Notes under the pieces: generated by a model
The model's database searches: none
Told to the model about the DNA's origin: nothing
The model's input: only the letters and a program-made list of their open reading frames with translations
Origin: Dirofilaria immitis
Taxonomy: Eukaryota > Nematoda > Chromadorea > Rhabditida > Onchocercidae
Reading direction: 5' to 3'
Length of the DNA: 64,000 nucleotides
NCBI GenBank assembly: GCA_024305405.1
Contig: JAKNDB010000110.1
Location: 2,976,001-3,040,000 of the forward strand
In this document: positions 26,601-39,977 of the stretch, piece after piece
How positions within the stretch are numbered: the first letter of the stretch is position 1
Layout: every line of letters begins with the position of its first letter
Program-made: the position numbers and the translations under genes

Positions 26601-27805
26601 TCGACAGAGAAAAGGTAAAAAAACGCAAAGAAAATAAGGCTCCATATCGCATGCACGTAAGTGCTACTTAAATGGCTAATCATTACAAATAATCATTAAG
26701 TCACCAAAAACATTTGTTTGAAGATAAATGTAGGTAGTGATATTCCAGCAAACAAAACATCAGCAATGGAATTGTTTGGTATGATGCGAAGCAATGCAGC
26801 GTATTTCAAACAATCATTCTAGCCCATGCACTGAAACTCCGCATACATCTACTGTAAAGCGACAATAAAGTACAGCTTTATCACAAGTTGAAACGAATCC
26901 ACTAACATAATTGCTGGTTAAATGTCCATAACTGAGAACGTTCTGCAATCAAGCAGCAAGCCGCAGACCTTTAGGCGCATTTTTCACAAATATATGGATG
27001 AAAATGTCCAATTCAAGTCTGCCCGTGCCAGAAAAATACGTCCTTTGCAACGAATGTGAGACTTGTTAATGACTTTTTACAGCAAAACTCTTCTTTTTAG
27101 GATTGATCAAAACGTACGTATCAACAGAAACCATATGACAAGTGCAATAATATAAAAGCAATCGTAACAAAAATAGGATATTTTGGATGTGAATTTTTCT
27201 TTTCAAAGGATGGTAAAAAAGGTGAAGTGCTGATTTTAGAAGTAGAAAAACAAAACTACTACTGATAACCGTATGCGCAAAAAGTAGCGAACGGCATCTA
27301 CAAATAACAAAATAAAAACTCACATTTGTTCTATGAAAAAGGTAGCAATAATGTGGAAGGATCGAAAGAATAAGAGACAAAGTTGGAAAAATATTACAAA
27401 GTTAAAGAGAAAGTTAAATAATATGAAGTGGAAATGAATAAAGTATTGAAAAATTAAAGAGAGAAATTGCTAAAAAGAAGTTGGACAAACTGATTACGAC
27501 TTTTTTACAGCACTAAGAAAATGAATTATTAAAAAATTTCAACAAAAGTGATCCGCACAGCTACCAATTTTGACCAATTACATTGCTTTTATTATTTGCA
27601 ATTGCACTTTCTCTTAATTAGCGACACAGCTGAATGAGAAAAGATGAACAACACGCCCCACAAACATTCTTATGGATCATCTTCCCAAATTGCTGCCTTT
27701 GCTTGTTTCAAATCTGAAATATTATAATCAAAGAAATTTCCACGACTCAAATGATTCTTTACAACTACTGAAAAACTATTTTTATTCGGAGAACCACCTT
27801 TCTTA
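20681..27805. other. 7.1-kb gene-poor region
   Basis: I see no exon with both coding character and splice signals. Long A runs, TAA/CTAT short repeats (CTAT about 23635-23652) and a CACATA microsatellite (26196-26292) are present. Chance ORFs up to about 110 codons occur on both strands but lack recognisable motifs. The right end includes the 3' flank of the R3HCC1L-like gene, with TTTATT (AATAAA on the minus strand) at 27781-27786, only 20 bases beyond that gene's stop. Confidence 0.55.
26196..26292. repeat. CACATA/CA microsatellite
   Basis: Interrupted (CACACATA)n repeats of about 95 bases lie in intergenic DNA. Confidence 0.95.
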
Positions 27806-30800
27806 TTACCACAATACTACTGTAACAGATTTTCCTACTTCTGAAAAAGATGAAAAAAATGTATTACTTCTGAAAAAAAATGTATTACCTTTTGCATCCT
27901 TCAGTTGTTTTCTTTCATTACTGATCTGTTGCGCTGAAACATTTGAGCGTTTGCCAAGAGCACCCTCAACGAGACGGCGAGCTACAAGTGGTGTCGTTTG
28001 AGGACGTTGCTTATGCGGGCGAAGGACTGCCTCATATTTGCGAGCTTTCTCCTGTGCAGCCCTGGTAGCATCACACAAAGAACGAAGTCGAACCTTAGCA
28101 ATACTTTGTCGCTGTCGAACAGCAATCATCGCTTGCAATGCTATAACCAAATTTATTTCCTTCTTAAAATAACGTGGAATTGTTCCACTTTATTCTCCAG
28201 TTACCTTACTACAATTTGCTTATGAGATTTACCGGCATTTTTTGAGGCAAACACAACCAAACAGTGTGTATCATCAACAGGATGAATGGCTACGTCAGCG
28301 CAATCATGTTTGGCCAATTCTTGCTTCACATCGTCTTCGGTAAATCTGACAGGAAGATTAAAGGCTTCCAAAACGTGCGGAAGTAAATTATCATTCCACG
28401 GATCGACAAGAGGTTCACTGAAGTAATTGATCTTCGGCTTTCGAATCTTTACCTTACACATCGCCATTTCGATCTGTAAAATGGATGTGAATTGGAATCT
28501 AAGAAAATGACACAATATTAATCTGTGACTTTATGTCATTTACTGACTATACATGCTTTAAAGCGGAAGGCCATGTTATAATTATTGCAGTGAACATAAA
28601 AACTATGTGGATTCTTTAGCATTCAATTAACCAAAAAAAATGCAACCGGAAAGCACTCAAACACATACCCCAAAAAAGATTTACAATTTGGAAAACTAAT
28701 TTTGTAAGTGGTAATGTGAACCTCATTAACAAGTTTGGAACTGTAATCATCATTGTCAAGTTCCTCCCATGAATCCACTGCACCACTGCTAGGTACCACG
28801 GCTTCATCTCTTTTTTTTCCTTCATCTACGAATTCTTGTTTCTTTTTACCTTTCACTAATTCTGTCAAACAAGTCAGCTTACTTCTACTTGGACTTGACA
28901 CATCATTTTTATTGTTGCTTTTTGCCAGATCCTGCAAACAATTTGAAGCAAAAATTTCACAAAATTGAGAAATATTTGTGAGGTTATGAAGATTCCATTC
29001 CTGATTTCAGTTACACATTCGATGGTCTGAGGAAGTAGTATTTTATTCATTACTCAGGAAATGTAAATCCTAGCAATTTAAAAAAAGAGATATTATGATC
29101 ATGACTTCATATGTTATAAAAAATGTCAATATACAAACCTGACTATCTTTTGTACTATATGAAGTTTCTGCCAGCCCACTTCTGTCGAAAAGACTTTCAA
29201 CCACATCCACAGCTAAAGCTTCAGTAGCATCCATATTATCATCTGTTAAGGATGCTGAAGAAGTATCCTGTAAACATAGTTAGGATCATTATAAAGAAAA
29301 TGAAGACTTTAAAATATTTACTAAACCAACTCAAATCTGAAGTTCATGAAGATAACAATATATGTCAAAATAGTTCACAAAGAGAAAGTCAAAAAAAGCA
29401 GTGATAAATCTGAAATCTATGTATGCTATAAGAATTTCGCAAAATAAACTGGAAGATAATAGCAAACGTCTCAAATGCCTCAATTATTACAATACATTAA
29501 AAAAATCGATTTTTCTTATGCTCAATTACAATGATACAATATTTTTCCTTTCTTTCAAAATTCTGAAGAATGATACAATAAAAGTTTTGCCTGGGGTCCT
29601 TTCACATGCTGAGATCCTATCAAAGCTGACATGGCCTTCATTGAAACAACTGAACTTCCAAACGTCTCTTGCGATGCTTAAAAGGTATTCATGAATAAAC
29701 ATAATAATAATAACATGATACCTAATTATTACAAACTGTTAGTTCCTAGCTAATGATGATATTCAAGACTTTGAAAATGGGCAAAAGTCATTATGACTAT
29801 CTGTAACAACCAAAGGTATCCTTGTTTACTACTGAATTTAATCACTACTACTGCTTCTTCATTATTTATTTATTCTTTCATTAATTACCATGTCGAAGAG
29901 AAGTATCATCAAGAATCATTTCTTCTACGTCGAAAGAACCACCATTATAACCAAATTCTCTGATACTTTCGCAGTCGTCTAAAAGTTAAACCTAATACGA
30001 AAGATAAATTGAGAAAACCTGTGATAAGCGATGGATTTATCACTCGTGAGATAACCTATATTTACTAATCTAGAAGGTTATGCTACATGCTTGCTATATC
30101 TCCCGAAAATATTCCATCAACGAAAAATCAAATTTCCGTAATAAGGAAATTCAGGCACCCAAAAAGCGTCAAAAAGATTAGATTCACACCCTACGAGCTA
30201 GTTCAGAAAAAAAAAAAGAAATTCGAACCTGAACCAAATCTAACGCTAGCTTTCGGTGAATTGTTTGCAACTTCCTGAATATCAGATGATTTAACCGTTG
30301 CCAGTGGATCAAGCTCTGTTTTTGCAAACTTCTCTGTAAGTGAGATATATGTGATTAAAAAGTGACGAAATATGAATATTAAAAGTAATACTAGGAACGA
30401 AATACTCCGCAGAAAAACTGAAATTCCAATTAAAATATGAAATGTAGACCTTGACATACAGTCCACGGAGAACCAACTGTCAGTGATTCTTTGGAAATGA
30501 TTGAATTTGTAGATACACCAGTAAGCAATAAATCTGCAGGAAATAGTGGTCCATCACTGCGATCACTTTTGTGACTATCTGAAGCAATTAGCAATGAATG
30601 TTTTGCATTGCTAATTGCTTCCCTATCAAAACTTTTAACTGTAACACGATCGTCAGTAGTATTCGGTTGTGAATAAAATAGATCTTTTAAGCCGGGACTT
30701 GCATAGAGCTTGGTTTGCTTTTGTTGTTCCTCGAATGACTGATTGATCATTGCAACCTAAAAATTCGAAATCTTAAAAACTGTTCACTGCCATGAAACAG

Positions 30801-31957
30801 AAAAGTACTTCACTAAATAATAACGCATACTTCAAGGTCGTCTGCGTCGGGTGGGTTACTCCCAGCATCACAAAGATACATGTTGGAAGATTTTGTTAAA
30901 CTTGAACCAGCAGATACGCGTCCGGAATCTGCATTAGGACTCTGACAAGTCATCAGTGGACTCGACAAATTGCGCTCTAATTTAAGATGCAGTTCCTGTA
31001 AAACAATAAAAGACACAATTACCAAATCAAAAGCAACAGTTCATCCATTATCGAAAATTAATTACTTTCAAAATTTGAAAGTACACGCACTTTTGATTCG
31101 AAGTCATCGTAAGAGGTCGGCAGGTTGTCCAGAACATGAGCAAATTCCGCATCTTCAACATCACCATTATAGATGTCCCAATTCACAGGTTGCTTTTGTA
31201 AGCCTGAAATACCAGCTTCCACTGGTTCCAACCTGAACATCTAACTGCAGTGCGAAAAAGGAAGCTGAAAGCCTCATTTCTAAACCGATTGAATGGATGG
31301 AACGATCTAACAGCTTAATCAATATTATCAATATCACTAAAATGTTGCCCAAACATAAAAGATGTTTCCAACTATGAAGCACAAGAAAACCTGATAGTAT
31401 TGGAGAGATCAGAAACAAGAAGACCAAACCAATCCGGAATCGACAGGCCAAATCAGAATCTGTTTACTACTACTTCTTTTGATGCAAGTATATGAAACAT
31501 TTCGTTAAAGGAACATTCAAATAAACTGACCATATGTACTACTAATAGTTGTTTCAATAAAGCGTTTGGCGGCTCGTTTGACGTCTTCAAGATCTGGTGC
31601 GCAAATATCGTCGTTTGGAAGCTGCAGCTTTTCAGTAATTTGGCTAGTACAAGGTGGAAAGTTTTGCCCAAAGCTTGTAGCAGACAGTTGCTTCACAACG
31701 TTGCCTAAAGGAAGCTGCTGCCCGGTCGACGCGAAGTCTTTCTCATCACTCCTTCGAAATAATAGCAAAGTTAAAACAGTCAAAAATCTTTGGATTAAAC
31801 ATAGCTAGAATACAAACCTGAACAGAAATAATTAATGAATAACCGGTTTGGGTAACAAAAGGAAATCAAACAAAAAAAAAAAGAGAGATAAAGATCAACC
31901 TGTCCCGTTCACCGGTGAAAATCCATCTCCTTGAGCGAATGAACCATACTCAGTCAT
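27806..31957 (-). CDS. R3HCC1L: R3HCC1/R3HCC1L-like protein (RRM-like C-terminal domain and conserved tail)
   Basis: A 13-exon minus-strand gene of about 665 codons: 31957-31900, 31751-31531, 31203-31091, 30995-30831, 30756-30450, 30333-30229, 29978-29889, 29676-29606, 29267-29139, 28931-28722, 28473-28233, 28140-27889, 27840-27806. All junction phases agree except the first, which needs one more base in the CCC run at 31904-31906. The N-terminal two thirds is acidic and Ser-rich, low in predicted fold (for example DDLEVAMINQ, VDSWEELDNDD). The C-terminus has an RRM-like module (HVLEAFNLPVRFTEDDVKQE, then VDDTHCLVVFASKNAALQAM) and the signature KQRPQTTPLVARRLVEGALG, which matches the human PQTSAALARRLVTGALG region. 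The family's molecular role is poorly known; RNA-related scaffolding is only an inference. No R3H domain was recognised. The 71-base exon at 29606 is the least certain. Confidence 0.88.
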
Positions 31958-34900
31958 GCTCGCTCCTCTTCGCGAAACCCCGCATATAGCCGTACAAGAC
32001 GGTTCGCGACCTAACAACACATCATGCAAATCATTATCAGCTGATGTTTCCTATCATTCACAACATACAACAGGTGGAAATCATCATTGAAGAGTTAACA
32101 ATGTCTTAATGCTAATATTATTCGTTATTTAAGTGCATATCAATTATCATTTAGATTCATATATTAAACAGATACGATAAGAGCCGTATTCAAATTTCAC
32201 ACACTCTATGATTATTTCACGCGAGAATAAAAGACAAAGAATGCGATAGATCACAACCACTCACTACCGCTAATCCCACAAAAACGTAATACAATGTGTG
32301 ATCGAAGTTGCTTTAAACCACCATTAATTAACTCATCTAAATATTCCTGTAAAAATTTGAATAATTCCTCTCAAAGATTACAGGCATGGTAGTTGTAAGT
32401 ATTCGGTTACAAACGATAGACACAAGTTTTCCATTCTCTACCATAGAACTTCGCTAGGGACACCGGGGAACATCTCAGTACCAGACGATGACAAACTTAT
32501 GTGAGAGAGTCAGAGTAAAAGGTGAACAGGAAGTGAAGGTAGTAGACAGAAAAGGAGTGAAAGACATTTGCACTAGCAATGGTAAACTTGAATTTTCAGA
32601 GAATCTCAGGCACTACAGTATTTCGTAAATCACTTCGGGACCTATTACAGTTCCTATGTTTCATTTGAGAAAGTCAAATAGGAGGAAAAAGATTGAGAGT
32701 AAGGAGTTGGTAGGATGATGGGGTGTTTTTGGGCATTGCGCTGAGTTTTATTTCGCTGAGGCGTATTTCTATAATTATTTTTGGGAAATAATATTCGACT
32801 TTATGTGATGCAAATACAAAAGACAATGTGATATCCAAAAAAAAAGTTTTCTTTCAGATTTTACCTTAGAACTAAATTTGTGATTACAATTAGGCTGGAA
32901 TTCAGAATCGGGATTAGCCCTATAATCAGCCTCAACAGATTTAGTAGTATTTACGGAAAACTTTTGCAAATATGTTACGCTTAGATTTTTTCAAGCGGAA
33001 TTTTATAAGTCTGAATAGAAAATTCTCCATGTTCAGTCTACAACCTTTCAGTATAAGTTCATACTCCTTATTTTAATTTTAAATTAAAGTTGGAATAGGA
33101 ACCGTTAAAAATTTCTTTCTATACCTTTTTTTTTGCTTCAGATTGCGTAAGAATTCAAGACTAGATGCGAATTTTCATTTCGAAAATATTACTCAATCTC
33201 TAAAAATATTCCTGTATCCCTTATTGAAAGTCAAAAATTGTTTTCATAAATTCGTAACACGAAGAACTTACCTAGACTCAGCTATAGATATTTATCTTCA
33301 TAACTATTCTTGAAAAACTTCTCTTTCGTTGAATGATAGAATAATTTCTAAATGAACTTAAAAGATTTTGAAATTTTTACGTATTCATGAAATCATTTCG
33401 AGTGATTATTGTGTAAGAATGTTTGGATCAGGAAAGCTCCAAATACTCAAAATTATCTTCACAGATTCGAGCTTGTAACATTCAGTAGTAAGATTTATAT
33501 AATTACAGCCAATTAATTGTTTAGCTTTTCTTTAGCTCTTGCAGAAGTTTGGAAGTTATCATTGTTTTTGTGCTGTAACTGTTTGTTACGATCTTTCCAG
33601 AATTTCTAAAGTACTTGTAATGATAAATTATCAAATGGATTTGATAATTATTTCAATACAGTTAATAGCTCACTCTTTAATGAAATCATTATGGTAAGTC
33701 TCAATGAGATGATGCATTTTGTCAATCGTTTTGAACGTTACTTCTGTCATCAGTGAAATCAACTTATGAGCTTGAAATGTTCGATGAGTCGTAATTTATA
33801 ATGTCAGCAATTAATCTATAATTAATTTTCTTCCCTTTATTTTTTATCATTGACATCCAACATTTGTAACATCATTAACTATTTATAATATGCTGTCGGG
33901 AAAAAAAGTTTGTAATTCCTGAAATGTTAAAAACAGTCGATCATCATATTAAGATATAATCATTGGGTTGTATTTATCCTTAATGGTTTTCCGAGTTCTA
34001 TTGTGAAAAATGTTTTCAATTTCTTGCCAGATTTTGGAGTAAACCATTGTGAACCTTTATTGTGAGTACTTTTATACGGTAGTCATATTCGCAGTGATAC
34101 ATACAGTGGGAGCAAATTTCTAAAATATTTTCTGTTCGATTTCTCATGTAAAAGATGACTGGAATCAATGTCGTTTTGGAATAATTTTGAAAAAATTCAT
34201 TAGAAAATATAAATCGAGGAAAAGGAAGATAAATGGGAAAGAGGAAATGAATTAAAAATGAATTCATCCTGCATTCAGGATTCTGAAGTATGTAAGAAAA
34301 TATGTGGTCAACTTACGAATATTATGCAAAAGTCAATAATCAAAGCAGTAGCGAGAATTAAAATTCATTTATTTGCATTTTTATAGGAATGAGTGGACGA
34401 GAAACGCAAAATAAACGCCAAGTTGAATTGAATAGAGAAAATATATATTTACGCTCCATGCTCCAAAAATGCGACTTCTTCAGCAAAATTTTCTTTCATC
34501 GCATGTCAGATTTCTCCGTTAGTGATCACAAATTATTTATATAACATCTGTTGAACTGACAGAATCATGGCATGATGACATGATGAGGATACGGTGGTAT
34601 TGTGATGATGAAATAGCATTGACATGAGACGAAAGATTGTGCGGTCAAATAATTTTAAAATTATCAATTGCATTGATATGGTAGATAGCAACGTTGTAAA
34701 TTTTCAAATCAGGTCACTTCTTGCTTAAATATTCTAGGCTTGTTTTCTGGATTTATTCCTCGTTTCGAAGCTCCTCTAGGACAACTGGCTTATTGCGATT
34801 AATTAATTCTTATTCAAATAAAGTGAAAACTTTGGATATTTTAGAATTTCTTTCATGTTCATGTTATCCAGTTACACTGCATATTGACGAATTTCGAGAT

Positions 34901-36152
34901 TTTCCTTCTTCCTACTTAAATTTCGACTAATTTTTCAATTATTTCTTCCTATGAAGAAAGGAAGACGTCATGAGAGAGAATATTTTGAAGGATTTCCAGA
35001 GTTCTTCCCATTGATGTGAACTAGAGAGAGAACACATCTGCTCTCATAAAAGAGATCTTCGTAAAGAAATATTTCGATGTGCTCTATAAAAGTGTGATGC
35101 TTCATGGTAATTGGTTTTGTTTTACAAACTTTGTGGATATCTTTGACTGATCAAATGTTTGGAAGTTAGATTACCAGCGGGAATAGTCATAACACAATTA
35201 TAAGCTCAGGAAGTAATTTGCAAATTTCTGTCGTTGGTTTTTCCATTTAAATCTTTGTGAAGAGTGATGATTCAATGAAATATTTTTGCATAGATGTTTT
35301 GTATTAATCATTTCATTCATGCATTCCCGACTTTTTTGCTGTTCTTGAATTTTATACAAAACAATTTATGACAAATGGAAACTGGCCTAAAATTTTTCCA
35401 AAGTAGAAGATATTCTAACTCGCAAATAAATAGTTGCTAAAAGAATTGGAAGATAGACGAAAGTAATGAACGTTTTACTTGCATAAAATTGTATTGTGGT
35501 AAGCTTATGATGATAATTTTTAGCAAATGAAAGAAGAAAAGTGAAAGATATGTCTGGAAGATGATATTAAATTATGAATGAAAAAATATAATGAGAAGGT
35601 GCCACTAAGGCTTATTCGTATTTCATTGCTTTTCAGCAGCATTCTCTGAAGAGATAGGCATCTCATTTATCCATGTTTTGTACTTTATTTCTTCATATGT
35701 TATTGCTGTTGTCAAAACTTGGCATAAGATATGTAAAGATGGTATCTTCTGCAAAGGTCGAAATGAAACTTGTATTGTTGTAACAACATGAGGAAAAATG
35801 AGTTGTAAACGTTTTAAATAACGGAATAGTGTCGAATGCATAATGAAATTGTTTGAGGAAAAGAGGATTAAATATCGTTACTTTTTTTTCTCAATATTAT
35901 TTCAGTTTCCAAATTTTCCATTCACATATCCAATGTAGGCATCAGATTTGTTTACTTAGAAATATGTCATTTTATCAACATATCTGCAAGTGGCTCGATT
36001 CTTAATTTTGGCAGTGTGTCATCTCATTCTCTGTCCTCTATTTATGAATAAATTTCAGGATAGCTAAATGTGTGAATATTTCGATATACAGGTGCATGCC
36101 CTTTTCTTTGCCTTTTTAAGACATCTTTGTCTTCTTCCAGGTGATTCTTCTG
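31958..36152. other. 4.2-kb intergenic region upstream of two divergent genes
   Basis: It begins with a GC-richer leader directly upstream of the R3HCC1L-like start (about 31958-32015) and is otherwise AT-rich. Chance ORFs (for example 35623-35841 minus, 34016-34267 minus) show no domain. It presumably contains the promoter of the minus-strand gene. Confidence 0.5.
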
Positions 36153-37119
36153 ATGCAATGTATTGATAGGCGAGCATTACTTGTAGTAGCTGCAGCACTG
36201 ATTTGGAATTCAGTAAACGCAAGAGAGATTTTCGCAATAGATTCAGAATGTACAAGTTGTTCCTACTATTCAACTCACATTTGCATATCATCATTTCTAT
36301 ACAGCGAGCATCTTATTAACAGCATTGAGAAGCGGATATCTTCTAGGTTTTTTGTTTAAATCTTCGTTCTTTGATTGAACCCTGCTATCATTGATATAAT
36401 TATCATTCTTTTAACAAATTTTTTCATAATAATGAAACAATTATAAAAATATGAGATATATATATAAGAATGGAGATGAAGTAGAGATCACTTGTACGTA
36501 TTTTTTGAATAGTATGCATTCATAGCAGTGTATTTATGCTCAAAATGATTTCAGGTTTATGCCTGTGTGATGTATGAAAGTTGATTTTATAACCGCTTCT
36601 TATTCTAAATTGGTTTCAGATTTGAACCATGCTTAAATGAGAGCCAGGACGAGGCTAAGCAGCCATCACAGACAATCAAAACTACGGAAAGAAGGTATTT
36701 GAATGAAATTATTATAAGTATTAATTGAGAGCGTTCGTTGATTCTGAAATCCATTCCTTCGTTTAGGGTCGAAAAGAGAAGATATGAAGATGAGAATTAT
36801 TTGTATTTATTTTTCGAGAAATAAAGTCATTAATGGATTCTCTATTTATAGAGGAACAGTGATTATAGCAATGGTGGAATGCAGTTCAAGACAGAACTGG
36901 CATGAACTTGCAGAAATGGCGAGTGTGAAATGGGCAGACAAGTTATCATGCCATTTTGACGCTCTGATTGTTTTATTTCATCAGTGGAAGCTTATTCCAG
37001 TTTTATCTATTCGACGAAATTCCAGTTCATTATGGCGTCAGCTGCAATTACGATCTTATCAGGTCACAATTCTTACATCAATTGTTACACAGATTATGCT
37101 GTTATTCTCATCAAGATAA
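36153..37119 (+). CDS. Start of a secreted or type I membrane protein (signal peptide exon plus candidate exons)
   Basis: Behind the strong acceptor CTTCTTCCAG (ends 36140), ATG 36153 opens a typical signal peptide: MQCIDRRALLVVAAALIWNS, then VNA, then REIFAIDSE. The same frame runs to about 36344 with a possible GT donor (ISSR). This joins in phase to an exon at about 36621-36694 (FEPCLNESQDEAKQ, acceptor GGTTTCAG) and then one from about 36769 (VEKRRYEDENY, acceptor TCGTTTAG). A further acceptor TATTTATAG precedes 36860, where three frames remain partly open and the correct one cannot be chosen; the best open frame reads MVECSSRQNWHELAEMASVK. No family is recognised. The gene may continue to the membrane segment at 39978-41198. 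The signal peptide is well supported; the downstream structure is tentative. Confidence 0.45.
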
Positions 37120-39977
37120 TTATGTTATACATTTTTGCCATCCCACAGCCTATTAGATATATTTTTAATTGAAGTTTCCAGCAATAGATTTATAAATGTT
37201 GGAGGAAATACATCACACAAATACTCTCTTGATTAGTATTGTTGTTTCAGAAAATTCTTATTAGACAATAAGTGAATTCGTTTAGCTATAAAGGCATTCT
37301 AGCGGGAGAAATGAATAGTGAGTCATCTAAGCCGAATGTTATGCAAAATTCGATATATTAAATAGTATGTATTACTTCACATATATATAGCTGATGAATA
37401 CAAAATTAAACTTTCGTTGATGAGAAAGCGCCATAAAAATGAATGCTTTGATTGGACATAAGTCAAGTGGTCAGGTGCTGAGAGAAGGACTCTTGATGAC
37501 CCCAAAAAAAAGTATTACGAAGTTACGGTATAGAAGAGAACGGAGGAATGGAAGATTGTTGGTGAAGTATTGTTCCGCCCTAAGGCATAAACTCTACCTT
37601 GCAGTAGGAGTATGAGAAGACGATGGAGACAGGAAAGGGAATCCCAATGAATTTGTTTTTTATCTAATTTGGGATTTAAGCATGCTTCTAGTCAAAACAC
37701 TTCCAGCACTCTGCTGTGACGGCATTATCAGTGAAAACGAAAGTAGGTGAAACAACACTTGACGGAATGTTGATGGTTAGCATGCTTTAAGTTTCATCAG
37801 TATTGCTATTGTTCCCTTATTCAATTCGAAGTTGTATAATTTAGGCTCTGTGAAAGCAAAGCTATTCAAATTATTTTCTACCTTAAAAGCTACCAATGAA
37901 TTCCTTTATCGCTCTACTGTACTGCTACTGTTATCACAGCAACAGCAATTTCTTCTTCAGCTACTGCTACTACAATTATTACTGATACCAGTAATGTAAT
38001 ATTATTATTATTATTTCTTACATTATTGTTACTAATATAATGATTTGTTATTGATTAACAAACATTAAATCCATTGTGAAATAATCTTTCGCATTCCTCT
38101 TTTTGTTTCATTTTTCTTAATTATTAAGGTATAGAACTTGCAATAGTATAACTACATAAGCGTTCTTAGATAATAGAAATATTTCCAGTTTAACATGCAA
38201 ATGATATACGCGGCTCAAAAGATAACACCAACGGCCGTAATCATCATTTTGACATATTTTAATTCGCAGTTGCGAGTTGTCAAATACATCATTATTCACT
38301 ATTTTCATAGAAGCAGCAATAACGAAACTGAATATCCGGTTTGGCAACATATGCAAATGAGATTGTACAAAAAAATATTATGTATGACTCATTAGTGAAG
38401 ACATTTGGAACAGCGAAGAAGGAAGCAATCAAGCACTAATTTTCATTTCTCAAATGATGAAAGTTACAGTAGCTGCCGGCATTGTATTAAATCTAATCTA
38501 CGACTGCATTTTGGATTCATTAGAATGAGAAGGATGTTAGATAACATTGTTGAAAAAATTGAATTCATTAGCGACGAAATAAAATAAGGACTGGTTTCTA
38601 AAACATAATTAACTCTCGATAATATGTTGTTAGTAGAGAAGTTTAATGATATTTTTGAAAGTAATATTAGATAACAGATATGTATTTATTTTTAGATGAT
38701 ATTGTTCTATAGTTATTTTTGCCAAATGACTGCTCATTGAGTTTTAGAAACTTTTAACAATTGTTACTGATATATTACATTATCATTTATCATTAGTTCC
38801 CTTCATCAATGATAAGTATATTGTCTTCATGATGTTTAAAAGGTATTAGCATTTAAATGCGGATGCATTGCGAAATAAATGTATTTCATTCATTTTGCAA
38901 ATCTGCATGCATCATGCGAAATATTATGTTCTATGCACGAAGCAAGTTTATTAGAAATTTATCCGTGGGTTAGAGATTAGTGATCTGCCAGTTACTTTTT
39001 AGTGATAATTAAAGAAGAAGAGTAAACTGGTTATGTGATTGTCAGTGCACCGGAAAAAGTATGATAGGCAAATAGAGAAGTTGCAGAATCAGTGAGGAAG
39101 ATTGAAAAGGCATGTTGTGGAAGAGCCTGACAGGGAAGAGTGAAAATAAATGGGGCCTGAGCTGTCTCTTTTGCTAATACTTTTTCAACAAACTTGTTTA
39201 GGGCATGCTATTGAAAAATTATTCATTCACATAATACATTCAGTCGATGGGAGTCATTATTGACATTTTGATTGCAGATTAGTTGTTATGCTAATTTTAA
39301 GTGTTGCGATGTGATAAGATAGTTTTCATCAGTCAGCGTCAGAATTCAGAATAGAATTATTGTAAAATTTGATGCGTAATGCGTATTCCTTCCACAAAAT
39401 TACAATTTCTCGTTTTTCCTCAATAGTAATTAACCTACTTGAATGATGAAAGGGACATAATATATTCTTGTTGATTAATTAAAAGTTTGAGAAAAATGCT
39501 ATAAACAAGAGAATAACGTAAGAGAATGATGGATTTTCATTTTCTTGCTAATATTTGCTTATTTCTGCAGTTTCCAATATTGAAGTCTTCGGCTTTATTT
39601 ACTTAATTTGAACAGCTTTCATGAGTGCGTTGGATAGCTATTGAGAATGATAATAGAATGACAAAAGTATTGGACGAAAGTAAAAGAATTATTTCACTTC
39701 TATTAAGTAATGAATGCAAAGAGTATTTTTCCCTGCATTAACAACTGCATGCTAAATTTAGTTAATAGATTACTTGAAAAATAGCAACTATAAGAAGAGG
39801 TTTCTAGATTAAAATTACTCGTAGTTCTTCTCTGCTCTTGTGAAACTTTTTCATGAACAATTTATGAAACTATAATAGTCTCGACAAATTAAATATGACA
39901 TTAATTAGCATAAATTGTTTCCAATTTTGTTTGCACTTTTTCAACACTTCACTATTCATTGAGACTTACTCATATAG
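37120..39977. other. 2.9-kb region without a resolved gene (possible intron)
   Basis: It lies between the signal-peptide exons and the membrane-segment exon on the same strand. Two stretches could be exons: 38195-38395, and about 38410-38525, where one frame reads NSEEGSNQALIFISQMMKVT with more protein-like composition. Neither has clear splice partners. An ATT triplet run lies near 38000. Confidence 0.35.

Noticed and set aside
36903..36959. Two in-frame TGA codons in a Cys-rich alternative frame (possible selenocysteine)
   Set aside because: The frame is only one of three open ones, no SECIS-like structure was identified, and run-length errors are common here.
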